Below, piece after piece: positions 7,064 through 13,228 of a stretch of 19,738 bases of DNA. Positions within the stretch are counted from its first letter, which is position 1, and every line of letters starts with the position of its first letter. The position numbers were made by a program, and so were the translations under genes. Where the stretch lies: assembly GCA_038234815.1 (NCBI GenBank), contig JBBQSU010000063.1:1-19738 (forward strand), written 5' to 3'. Under the pieces are notes generated by a model. It was not told the origin of the DNA, did not search any database, and saw only the letters and a list, made by a program, of their open reading frames with translations. The stretch comes from JBBQSU01 sp038234815. Its GTDB lineage: Bacteria > Planctomycetota > Phycisphaerae > Tepidisphaerales > Tepidisphaeraceae.

Positions 7064-7630
7064 ATGGAAGCGGGCAGAAAGCCGGTGTTGTCGAGATGGG
7101 CGTGGTCGCTTCTGGCGCTCGGCGTTTTGTTGATGGCGGGCAATCGTGTCATTCGCCTGATGAATCGAGCCAGGGAACACGGCGGTGTCAGCTGCAGCTC
7201 AAACATGCGGCAACTTGGCCAGGCCATCCAGCTTTATGCCAACGCGCATCAAGGACACTTGCCCGACACGTTGGAGCAACTCTTGCTCACCGAGGACCTT
7301 TGGCCGGAAATCCTCGTCTGTCCAAATTCCAATGACTCTAAAGCGGTCGCGCCGACAACCCAGGAGGTCGTGAACCTCATCCAGTCGACAACCCAGCCCA
7401 CCTTGAATGCGCGCAACGCCAGTGGCCACCTCTCTTACATTTACGTCGGCAAAGGGCTGATTTGGCCCGTGAATCCCGACGTGGTGCTGATTTATGAACC
7501 CCTGCAAAACCACGACCGCGACGGCATGAACATCCTTTTCGGCGACGGCCATGCCGAATGGCTTCCCGCCGCCAAAGCGCTCGAAGTGATCTCGAAGATT
7601 CCGGCGACCCCGCCCGCGCATCGTCCATGA
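7064..7630 (+). CDS. Membrane-anchored pseudopilin-like protein
   Basis: A 188-aa protein with a single hydrophobic anchor at about residues 12-30. It is followed at about 43-67 by the CSSNMRQLGQAIQLYA pattern, which in planctomycete DUF1559/type II pseudopilin-like proteins follows the N-terminal helix. Near the C-terminus, NILFGDGHAEWL (about 163-174) matches the prepilin-associated H-X9-DG tail, here H-X10-DG. Unlike classical prepilins it lacks a GFTLVE peptidase site, so it is probably anchored, not assembled as a pilin. The ATG at 7064 has GGAG about 7 nt upstream; longer readings of this frame only overlap sucD on the other strand. Divergent from sucD. Exact role unknown; such proteins are abundant in planctomycete genomes. 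Confidence 0.8.
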   Translation: MEAGRKPVLSRWAWSLLALGVLLMAGNRVIRLMNRAREHGGVSCSSNMRQLGQAIQLYANAHQGHLPDTLEQLLLTEDLWPEILVCPNSNDSKAVAPTTQEVVNLIQSTTQPTLNARNASGHLSYIYVGKGLIWPVNPDVVLIYEPLQNHDRDGMNILFGDGHAEWLPAAKALEVISKIPATPPAHRP

Positions 7631-7901
7631 ATTGCGACGCGTTCACGTGCAGGCCCTTTGGCGCAGTGCGTACGACAAGGAAATCTGAAAGCGATGCCAT
7701 GCCCGGCACGCGCCAACGGGACCTCACCCCTTACGGCATTCGGTCGTCAGGCTTACGCGTGCTGTTCGGCGGTGTGGGCCATTCGCTGTGCTGGGCCTGC
7801 CGGGTTATCGCATGGCCGACGATGGCGGGGGTGATTCGGCGCGGGGCGAAAATTGCTAAATTTTTCATTCCCGGCTTGCCTTGCCGATACAGTTAGGGTA
7901 A
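7631..7901. other. Non-coding region upstream of lexA
   Basis: About 270 nt without a convincing gene. Short reading frames here lack ribosome binding sites and recognisable domains. Base composition drops from GC-rich to AT-rich near 7850, marking the lexA promoter region. TTGCCT (7876-7881) with TAATGT (7899-7904) at 17-nt spacing is a weak promoter candidate. I see nothing else. Confidence 0.5.
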
Positions 7902-7931
7902 TGTTCTATTTGAACAGAATCCGAACAGTTC
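7902..7931 (+). promoter_or_regulatory. Candidate LexA operator (SOS box) autoregulating lexA
   Basis: TGTTC-TATTT-GAACA (7902-7916) is a perfect inverted repeat with 5-nt spacer. It is followed by a second palindrome GAAC-A-GTTC (7923-7931), and GAACAG is repeated directly 11 bp apart (7912 and 7923). The site lies 32-61 nt upstream of the lexA start, where an autorepressing LexA would bind. Its half-sites match the TGTTC/GAACA type that I recall for Verrucomicrobiota LexA (with N4 spacing), and differ from the E. coli CTGT-N8-ACAG and Gram-positive CGAAC-N4-GTTCG boxes. Operator function is inferred from position and symmetry. Confidence 0.65.
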
Positions 7932-7962
7932 ATCGCCTCTTTTGATGAGAAGGAAGCCCGCC

Positions 7963-8577
7963 ATGAATCTCACTCCCCGGCAGTTGGACGTAATGGTCGC
8001 TATCCGCAACTATCGCCATCTCCATGGCATGTCACCGACGATGCAGGAGTTGGCCGATCAGCTTGGCACGAGCAAGGTGACGATTTTCGAGCATGTCGGC
8101 GCGCTGGAGAAAAAGCGCCTGCTGCGCCGGGACAAGCACAAGGCCCGCTCGCTGGAGATTGTGTCCGACGCGAAACTGCCGGACGAAAATCGTTCGACCA
8201 AGCTGCCGCTGCTGGGGAACATCGCCGCTGGCTCACCGATTGAGGCCATCGAAAACCGGGAGGAGATCGACCTGGAAACCCTGTTCCAGTCCCGATCGGG
8301 CGTGTATGTGCTGCGTGTTCGCGGGGAGAGCATGATCGAAGACCACCTGTGTGACGGCGATTACGTGGTGATCGAACGGCGGGAAACGGCAAGAAATGGT
8401 GAACAGGTGGTGGCATTGCTGGAAACCGGGGAAGCCACGCTGAAGCGGTTTTATAAGGAAGGGAACAAGATTCGCCTTCAACCGGCCAACAAGACGATGG
8501 AGCCGCGGATCGTCGATGCGGGGCGTTGCCGCGTGCAGGGCGTGGTGATAGGCGTGCTGCGCAGTTACGCCAACTGA
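7963..8577 (+). CDS. lexA: SOS-response repressor LexA
   Basis: LexA represses DNA-damage genes until activated RecA triggers self-cleavage. The 204-aa protein has an N-terminal winged helix-turn-helix (about 1-65, beginning LTPRQLDVMVAI, with SPTMQELADQLGTSKVTIFEH as recognition region). The cleavage site is in GNIAAGSP (Ala89-Gly90). The S24 peptidase domain has the nucleophile Ser123 in RGESMIEDHLCDGDYV and the general base Lys161 in GEATLKRFY. Length is canonical. ATG 7963 is chosen because AAGGAAG lies 8 nt upstream; earlier TTG/ATG codons at 7942/7945 would overlap the Shine-Dalgarno. It is preceded by its likely operator. It stands alone: no recA, imuA/B or dnaE2 is next to it. Confidence 0.96.
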   Translation: MNLTPRQLDVMVAIRNYRHLHGMSPTMQELADQLGTSKVTIFEHVGALEKKRLLRRDKHKARSLEIVSDAKLPDENRSTKLPLLGNIAAGSPIEAIENREEIDLETLFQSRSGVYVLRVRGESMIEDHLCDGDYVVIERRETARNGEQVVALLETGEATLKRFYKEGNKIRLQPANKTMEPRIVDAGRCRVQGVVIGVLRSYAN

Positions 8578-8582
8578 TTCTT

Positions 8583-8597
8583 TGCCCGCTGCGGGCA
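8583..8597 (+). terminator. Short hairpin just after lexA
   Basis: TGCCCG-CTG-CGGGCA is a perfect 6-bp stem with a 3-nt loop, starting 6 nt past the lexA stop codon. There is no T-run behind it, so termination strength is uncertain. A second small hairpin with a T-rich loop (GCTAT-TTTTTTG-ATAGC) lies further into the 225-nt gap, at about 8687-8703. The rest of the gap to 8802 is AT-rich leader of the next gene with no clear promoter. Confidence 0.4.
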
Positions 8598-8802
8598 GCC
8601 TAAGGCGAGGCGACATTTCGAAAAAACGCCGGCGATGACCTGCCGGGCATGACGCCCATGTGCTTAGCATCATGGCGGGGTTAAAATGCTATTTTTTTGA
8701 TAGCCAGAAGATTCATTTCAACGTAAACTGGTGTGGTTCGGTAGACATACTGCACGTTTAAGAAGTCCGGGCACGGATTGTCCACAATTCAGCAGGCGTA
8801 AA

Positions 8803-9363
8803 ATGAACATCGCAGTGGGCTGTGACCATCGGGGATACCACGCCAAAGGGCAGATCACGTCAATGCTGCGCCGCGCGGGTCATCATGTTGAAGATTATGG
8901 CTGTTTCAGCGTCTCGCCATGTGATTACCCTGATATCGGCCCGCTGGTGGCCGGCGCGGTATCTACGGGCAAGGCCGAACTGGGGATTTTAATCGGTGGC
9001 AATGGCATGGGGTTCTGCATCGTGGCCAACAAGCTGGCGGGGATTCGCTCGGCGGTGGCGCACGACGAATTCACCGCCCGATGCACTCGGGAGCAGCATC
9101 ACTGCAACGTGCTTTGCCTGGCTTCTGAATCGGCGGGGGATCGAGCGCTTGTGGGGATCGTCGAAACATTCATGGCTGCGGTCCCGGCCGGGGGCCGGCA
9201 CGCCGACCGGGTAGCCAAGATCGCCGCGATGGAACGAGAACAAATAGAGCAGGCGATCGGGCCGGTGACTTTGCCCGCGGCCGTCTGGCCGATCCCGGCG
9301 ACGACAAAATTGTCGTTGCAAGGCAACGCTATGGGTGGCGACCGGATGCAAAATGGCGGTTAA
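8803..9363 (+). CDS. RpiB/LacAB-family sugar-phosphate isomerase (active-site variant)
   Basis: A 186-aa member of the RpiB/LacA/LacB fold, which in canonical form interconverts ribose 5-phosphate and ribulose 5-phosphate. Family landmarks are GCDHRGYHAK (6-15), DYPDIGPLVAGAV (41-53), GILIGGNGMG (61-70), ANKLAGIRSAVAHD (75-88) and NVLCLASES (102-110). Canonical E. coli-type enzymes have ICGTG with a catalytic Cys; here it is IGGNG. The mycobacterial type uses a Glu six residues further, which aligns with Phe71 here, next to Cys72. Neither known base is in place. The C-terminus is about 30 residues longer than usual. ATG 8803 is chosen because the MNIAVGCDH start fits the family. It may be a true RpiB using another base, an isomerase with a different substrate, or an inactive paralogue. 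Convergent with dxs. Confidence 0.82.
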   Translation: MNIAVGCDHRGYHAKGQITSMLRRAGHHVEDYGCFSVSPCDYPDIGPLVAGAVSTGKAELGILIGGNGMGFCIVANKLAGIRSAVAHDEFTARCTREQHHCNVLCLASESAGDRALVGIVETFMAAVPAGGRHADRVAKIAAMEREQIEQAIGPVTLPAAVWPIPATTKLSLQGNAMGGDRMQNGG

Positions 9364-9375
9364 CTGGGGCAGGTT

Positions 9376-9414
9376 CCTTTGGCGCAGCGGCCGATGATCG
9401 GGCCGCGCCAAGGG
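9376..9414. terminator. Large hairpin between convergent RpiB-family gene and dxs
   Basis: CCTTTGGCGC (9376-9385) pairs with GCGCCAAGGG (9405-9414) over 10 bp with one wobble, and an inner GGCC (9389-9392) pairs with GGCC (9401-9404). It lies in the 92-nt gap between two converging stop codons, the expected place for a bidirectional terminator. No T-run follows on either strand, so it may act with Rho or as an RNA 3'-end stabiliser. Confidence 0.6.
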
Positions 9415-9455
9415 TGCAAGCGAAGTAATTGCCCAATCACAAGAACCGAGTGGAA

Positions 9456-11405
9456 CTACGCTCGTTCGATGGCAGGGGCGCTGGCGGACTGACGAACGGC
9501 GTCGCGCACGCTTTTGACGATCCCATCCGTATCCAATCCCACTTCCGCAAGCTGCTGCTTGCGGGTGGCGTGGGCAATCAGCCGATCAGGGATACCTAGT
9601 CGGCTCACGTAGTTCGTCGGCAGTTGATGCGCCACCGCGTGCTCCAGCACTGCCGATCCGAAACCGTTTTGCAGCGAATGGTCTTCCAGAGTCAGCACCG
9701 CATGACCGAGACGCAGCACCCGGGCCAGCATCGCGCCATCGAGGGGCTTACAGAATCGGGCATCAATCACGCCAACATCCAGCCCCTCGCCGGCCAGCAA
9801 TTTCGCCGCGTCGAGCGCGCTGGCACTTAAGGCGCCGTAGCAGACGATCGTCGCATCGGTGCCGTTGCGCAATACCCGGCTGCGGCCGATCTGCCAATCG
9901 CCGCCGGCGGCGTCACGCAATTCGCCGGCGATCTGGCTTTCCAGATTTTCCGCAGGCACATTATCGCGGGGATAGCGGAGGGCGCTGGGTGTATCGAGAC
10001 TTAGCGCCAGCTTCAGGCAACGCCTCAGTTCCATCTCGTCGCTCGGGGCCATGAGCACCATGCCCGGAAGCGGGCGAAGAAACGCCTGATCCATGAAGCC
10101 GTGATGCACCGCGCCATCGTCACCTACGAACCCCGCCCGGTCCATGGCAAAAATCACCGGCAGGTCGTTCAAAACCACTTCCTGCCAGATTTGATCAAAA
10201 GCCCGCTGGGCGAACGTGGAATAAATCGCCGCGATCGGCCGCAGTCCACTCTTGGCCATTCCCGCAGCCATCGCCGTCAGATGGGATTCGCAAATGCCCG
10301 TGTCGATGAACCGATCGGGAAACACTTTTTCAAATTTGCTCAGGCCCGTGCCGTCGGCCATCGCCGCCGTCAGCGCCACCACGCGAGAATCGCTTTGCGC
10401 CAGTTCGATGCACGCGTCGGCAAAGGCGCTCGTCCAACTTTTGCCGGTGCCCTTTGTCATTTCCAACTGCTGGCCATTCATCGTAAATGGCGAGGGGCTG
10501 TGCAGCATCGTCGGCTCGTTCAATGTCACTTCATAACCCTGCCCCTTACGGGTTTTGATGTGCATCAGCACGGGTTTATCGACGTGCTTGATCTCGCTGA
10601 GGAAGTTAATCAGTCCGGGCAGATCGTGGCCGTCGATCGGCCCCATGTATTTAATTCCCAGCGATTCAAAAAGCTGGCCCGTCCAAATCGCGCCCTTCAC
10701 CCCGGCACAGAAAGCATCCCAGGCGTGTTCGATGGCATGGCCGATGTTGGTGGGAAGCCGATGCACCAGCTTCTCGGTCGCCCGTTTGAATTCTTCATAA
10801 GTGGTGCTGACGCGAACGCGCTCGAGATATTGACTGAATGCACCCTGCGGTTTGGAAATGCTCATGCCGTTATCGTTCAGGACCATCAGCAATTGCCGCT
10901 TGAGTGTTCCGGCGTTGTTCAAACCTTCAAAGGCCAAACCGTTCACGATAGAGGCATCTCCGACGACAGCGACGACGTGGCTTTTGCGATTGAGCATCTC
11001 ATCGGCCCGGGCCAGTCCCACCGCGGTCGAAATCGCCGTCCCGGCATGGCCGACCGCAAACAGATCGAACGGCGATTCCAGCGGATTGGGAAATCCGCTG
11101 ACGTGCCCCTTCTTCCGCAGGCTGGAAAAATCCCCACTCCGCCCGGTCAGCATCTTGTGTGCATAGCACTGGTGACCAACGTCAAAGAGCAGGCGATCCG
11201 GCCCGGCCGGATAAGGCCCAAAGTCGTAAACGTAGTGCAGCGCGATCGTAAGCTCGGCCACCCCCAGGTTCGAGGCCAGGTGCCCGCCGTTGTGACTGAC
11301 CGCCGAAAAAATAGTCTCCCGAACTTCGGTCGCCAGCTTAACCAGGTCATCGAGACTGAGTTTCTTCAGGTCGGCTGGCGTGTGAATCATCTCCAACAAG
11401 GGCAT
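9456..11405 (-). CDS. dxs: 1-deoxy-D-xylulose-5-phosphate synthase
   Basis: Dxs condenses pyruvate and glyceraldehyde 3-phosphate with thiamine diphosphate, the first step of the MEP isoprenoid pathway, and also feeds thiamine and pyridoxal synthesis. The 649-aa protein has SHNGGHLASNLG (37-48), DVGHQCYAHK, the ThDP/Mg motif from GDAS to NDN (about 149-179), YMGPIDGHD, the catalytic Glu in GICESH (Glu373) and DRAGFVGDDGAVHHG (422-436). Some blocks are unusual: GICESH where most enzymes have AEQH, and GDDGAVHHG for GADGxTHxG. It therefore belongs to a divergent Dxs branch or is a second paralogue, but the catalytic Glu and cofactor motifs are kept. The ATG at 11405 has GGAGG 4 nt upstream; the ATG at 11408 would be only 1 nt away. 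It is flanked by a convergent gene and a 400-nt divergent region. Confidence 0.93.
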   Translation of the reverse strand: MPLLEMIHTPADLKKLSLDDLVKLATEVRETIFSAVSHNGGHLASNLGVAELTIALHYVYDFGPYPAGPDRLLFDVGHQCYAHKMLTGRSGDFSSLRKKGHVSGFPNPLESPFDLFAVGHAGTAISTAVGLARADEMLNRKSHVVAVVGDASIVNGLAFEGLNNAGTLKRQLLMVLNDNGMSISKPQGAFSQYLERVRVSTTYEEFKRATEKLVHRLPTNIGHAIEHAWDAFCAGVKGAIWTGQLFESLGIKYMGPIDGHDLPGLINFLSEIKHVDKPVLMHIKTRKGQGYEVTLNEPTMLHSPSPFTMNGQQLEMTKGTGKSWTSAFADACIELAQSDSRVVALTAAMADGTGLSKFEKVFPDRFIDTGICESHLTAMAAGMAKSGLRPIAAIYSTFAQRAFDQIWQEVVLNDLPVIFAMDRAGFVGDDGAVHHGFMDQAFLRPLPGMVLMAPSDEMELRRCLKLALSLDTPSALRYPRDNVPAENLESQIAGELRDAAGGDWQIGRSRVLRNGTDATIVCYGALSASALDAAKLLAGEGLDVGVIDARFCKPLDGAMLARVLRLGHAVLTLEDHSLQNGFGSAVLEHAVAHQLPTNYVSRLGIPDRLIAHATRKQQLAEVGLDTDGIVKSVRDAVRQSASAPAIERA

Positions 11406-11408
11406 CAT

Positions 11409-11804
11409 GCCTCCAATCGCAATAATAAGGCCGAAGGCCGCCGTTGGCTACTGTTCAGAAGTTTTGACAGCCAGCAGGGATGTAGCGCGTCAACTTGGCG
11501 ATTTTGACAAAATGCGCGTTGCTCCAATTAGAAATGATCGTCATGGACGCATCTTTCAGCGGGTTTTCTCCGGCGGAACTGCTGACGAGACAGAGGAATC
11601 GGCGATGCGAGTCGTGCCCAAGTTGACCGCGGCGACCCAAGCAGCGCCGGCAGGCAAGGAAATGATCTACCCGCCACCGACGTCGGCGCAAACAACGGAG
11701 CTTCAGACCTTTTTCTTCCGTTCTCTTTGCGATTTCATTCGTATCGGAGCATGATTGTCTTTGCACAATCTAAAACGTCGCCGCTGAAACCTCAGGAGAC
11801 ACCA
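11409..11804. other. Divergent intergenic region between dxs and the ankyrin gene
   Basis: About 400 nt with no convincing gene. A small GGCC-GAA-GGCC hairpin (about 11429-11439) sits in the dxs leader; on the - strand it is followed by TTATTATT, so it could act as a weak attenuator. TTGACG/TTGACA-like hexamers occur on both strands between 11475 and 11510 without paired -10 boxes. The + strand becomes pyrimidine-rich at 11705-11740. A 115-codon open frame on the + strand (11407-11754) has no ribosome binding site or domain and is taken as chance. Confidence 0.5.
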
Positions 11805-12485
11805 ATGCCTATTCCGCAACCCTTCGTCAGCCCCGCCGGGCGCTCCCTCGATTCCCGTACCGGCGTTGCCATGCGAGTCTTGGGCCATTTGGGCGGCCAT
11901 GCCATCTGCGGCGAGATTCACGACGCGGCTGCGGCCGGAGAGTTGGAAAATGTCAAAACCCAGCTCACTAACAACCAGGATTCGGTTTTTAGTAAAGACG
12001 AAAACGGCGAAACGCCTTTGCACTTTGCAGCGCTTATGGGCCACAACGACGTGGCGGAATTGCTGCTGGCCAGCAAGGCCGAGGTCAACGCCAAGGATAA
12101 GCAGGGCTCGACGCCTTTGCACTGGGCAGTGGCTGACGGCCACAAGAACATCGCGAAATTGCTGGTGGCCAGCAAGGCCAAGGTCAACGCCAAGGACGAC
12201 AGAGGGCGGACGCCTTTGCACATCGCAGCGGCTAGCGGCTACAAGGCCGTGGCGGAATTGCTGCTGGCCAGCAAGGCCGAGGTCAACGCCAAGAACAACG
12301 ACGCCGGGACGCCTTTGCACTTTGCAGCGGTTTCGGGCCGCAAGGACGTGGCGGAATTGCTGCTGGCCAGCAAGGCCGATGTCAACGCCAAAACCAACGA
12401 CGGCTGGACGCCTATGAACTGTGCATCGGCCATGTCCCATATGGACGTGGCGGAATTGCTGCGCGAGCACGGCGGCAAAGAATAG
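11805..12485 (+). CDS. Ankyrin-repeat protein
   Basis: A 226-aa protein made largely of ankyrin repeats, which bind partner proteins. After about 45 non-repeat residues without a signal peptide, a first degenerate repeat begins at EIHDAAAAGELENV. Five regular 33-residue repeats follow with TPLH or TPMN at residues 70, 103, 136, 169 and 202. Each has the helix pattern TPLHxAAxxGHxxVAELLLASKAxVNAK, and the last is truncated after VAELLREHGGKE. The repeats are nearly identical and encoded in exact 99-bp units. The ATG at 11805 has GGAG about 7 nt upstream. It appears monocistronic with its own terminator, between dxs and the coiled-coil ORF. No enzymatic domain or secretion signal is present, so the partner is unknown. 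Confidence 0.9.
   Translation: MPIPQPFVSPAGRSLDSRTGVAMRVLGHLGGHAICGEIHDAAAAGELENVKTQLTNNQDSVFSKDENGETPLHFAALMGHNDVAELLLASKAEVNAKDKQGSTPLHWAVADGHKNIAKLLVASKAKVNAKDDRGRTPLHIAAASGYKAVAELLLASKAEVNAKNNDAGTPLHFAAVSGRKDVAELLLASKADVNAKTNDGWTPMNCASAMSHMDVAELLREHGGKE
12006..12480 (+). repeat. Five 99-bp tandem units inside the ankyrin gene
   Basis: The start of each unit (ACGCC, coding Thr-Pro) is at 12012, 12111, 12210, 12309 and 12408, exactly 99 bp apart. Long stretches such as GTGGCGGAATTGCTGCTGG and CCAGCAAGGCC are shared at the DNA level, including synonymous positions. This points to recent duplication or gene conversion, not old protein-level conservation. The final unit is more diverged. Confidence 0.9.
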
Positions 12486-12502
12486 CTGCCGGGGGCGGAA
12501 AA

Positions 12503-12540
12503 GCCGGGTGGGGAGGGTGTGCTCGCCCGGCATCTTTCTT
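12503..12540 (+). terminator. Terminator-like hairpin after the ankyrin gene
   Basis: GCCGGGTG (12503-12510) pairs with CGCCCGGC (12524-12531), 8 bp with one wobble and a 13-nt loop, followed by ATCTTTCTT. It begins 18 nt after the stop codon. Confidence 0.55.
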
Positions 12541-12661
12541 CCGTTCGTTGGGTTAAGCACACGGCGGGCGGACACGTTCACGCGACGAATTGTGACGCGC
12601 GGAGCGAATCCAGCAGCGATTTAGAGCCTTAAACGATCGCGGCGGACTTCCCAGGCGTGTT
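12541..12661. other. Gap between ankyrin terminator and the coiled-coil ORF
   Basis: About 120 nt between two convergent reading frames. I see no gene, clear terminator for the leftward ORF or repeat here. Confidence 0.4.
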
Positions 12662-13117
12662 TTACAAAGCTAAACGTTCACTTTCGAACTTGAAACGTTC
12701 ACTTTCGAACTTCAAACGTTCACGTTTTACTTTGTAACGTTCACTTTCGGACTTCAAACGTTCACGTTTTACTTTGTAAAGTTCACTTTCGATCTTCAAA
12801 ACTGCACTTTGTTTCCTCAACTGAATCGCGGCAGTGGCGAATTGAGCGGGATTATCGGCAGCGCCGAAGCAATCGGACCAATCCGCTCGATCGGCTCTAG
12901 CGATACGCTTGGTGTGCCGATGAAAATGGTGAGCGGCAGCGCTGGGGCGCGTGCTTTGGCTGGCTCTGCCGGTGTCTTGGAATGGGTGCCTGCAATAAAG
13001 TGGCCCGGGGGAAGCCTGCGGATAGTTTAAGCACGCAGCATAATGGCCACACGGAAAAGTTACATCCGATAGCAGACAGTGGCCAAATGGGTCCGGGTTG
13101 CTCGCGGAGGCTTCCAT
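12662..13117 (-). CDS. Possible coiled-coil protein with degenerate zinc-ribbon-like N-terminus (may be a pseudogene)
   Basis: An open frame of 151 codons from ATG 13117 (or 157 from GTG 13135). AAGGAA lies just upstream of the ATG, at short spacing. Residues about 20-50 read VTFPCGHYAACL, then YPQASPGPLYCRHPFQ. This resembles planctomycete zinc ribbons with CxxC ... G ... CxxC, but the second Cys of each pair is Tyr or Pro. A Ser/His/Ala-rich linker follows. The last 45 residues are a perfect heptad array such as KRERLKS/ESERYKV, a highly charged coiled coil, encoded by 21-bp tandem repeats. The frame stays open through the repeats. Between 12934 and 12978 another - strand frame reads KTPAEPAKARAPALP, a plausible original linker, so the gene may have suffered frameshifts. 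It lies 111 nt downstream of the EF-G-like gene on the same strand. Reality and function are uncertain. Confidence 0.45.
   Translation of the reverse strand: MEASASNPDPFGHCLLSDVTFPCGHYAACLNYPQASPGPLYCRHPFQDTGRASQSTRPSAAAHHFHRHTKRIARADRADWSDCFGAADNPAQFATAAIQLRKQSAVLKIESELYKVKRERLKSESERYKVKRERLKFESERFKFESERLAL
12672..12799 (-). repeat. Six 21-bp tandem repeats encoding coiled-coil heptads
   Basis: On the + strand the core AACGTTCACTTTCGAACTT-like unit recurs exactly every 21 bp. The ACG (or AAG) marker lies at 12674, 12695, 12716, 12737, 12758 and 12779. Two subtypes occur: one with CACTTTCG, one with CACGTTTTACTTTGT. Subtypes alternate at units 3 to 6, giving a 42-bp higher-order period. Read on the - strand, one unit is one seven-residue heptad rich in Lys, Arg, Glu and Ser with Leu/Tyr/Phe positions. 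Unlike its surroundings the block is AT-rich. Confidence 0.85.
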
Positions 13118-13228
13118 TTCCTTAGGAGAGTTCACGGAACTGGCGGGGAACCCGAGTGCCGAGGCGACTGCGGCCGACGAACGGCTTGGGCGCCTTGATC
13201 CTGAGCAAGCTCACTGCCTGTCCGCGAT

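Noticed and set aside
8731..8760. Possible tRNA T-arm (GGTTCGG)
   Set aside because: No acceptor, D or anticodon stem can be built around it.
8731..8802. N-terminal extension of the RpiB-family protein
   Set aside because: The 24 extra residues are not family-like, and the ATG at 8803 begins exactly at the conserved first beta strand.
11407..11754. 115-codon + strand frame between dxs and the ankyrin gene
   Set aside because: It starts inside dxs on the opposite strand and has no Shine-Dalgarno and no recognisable domain.
11703..12581. 292-codon open frame on the - strand opposite the ankyrin gene
   Set aside because: It is the antisense shadow of the 99-bp repeats; the + strand frame has true ankyrin repeats and a ribosome binding site.
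12672..12799. CRISPR array or iteron-type origin
   Set aside because: The 21-bp units are contiguous with no unique spacers, and they encode heptads in an open frame. No rep gene or DnaA-box cluster was seen.
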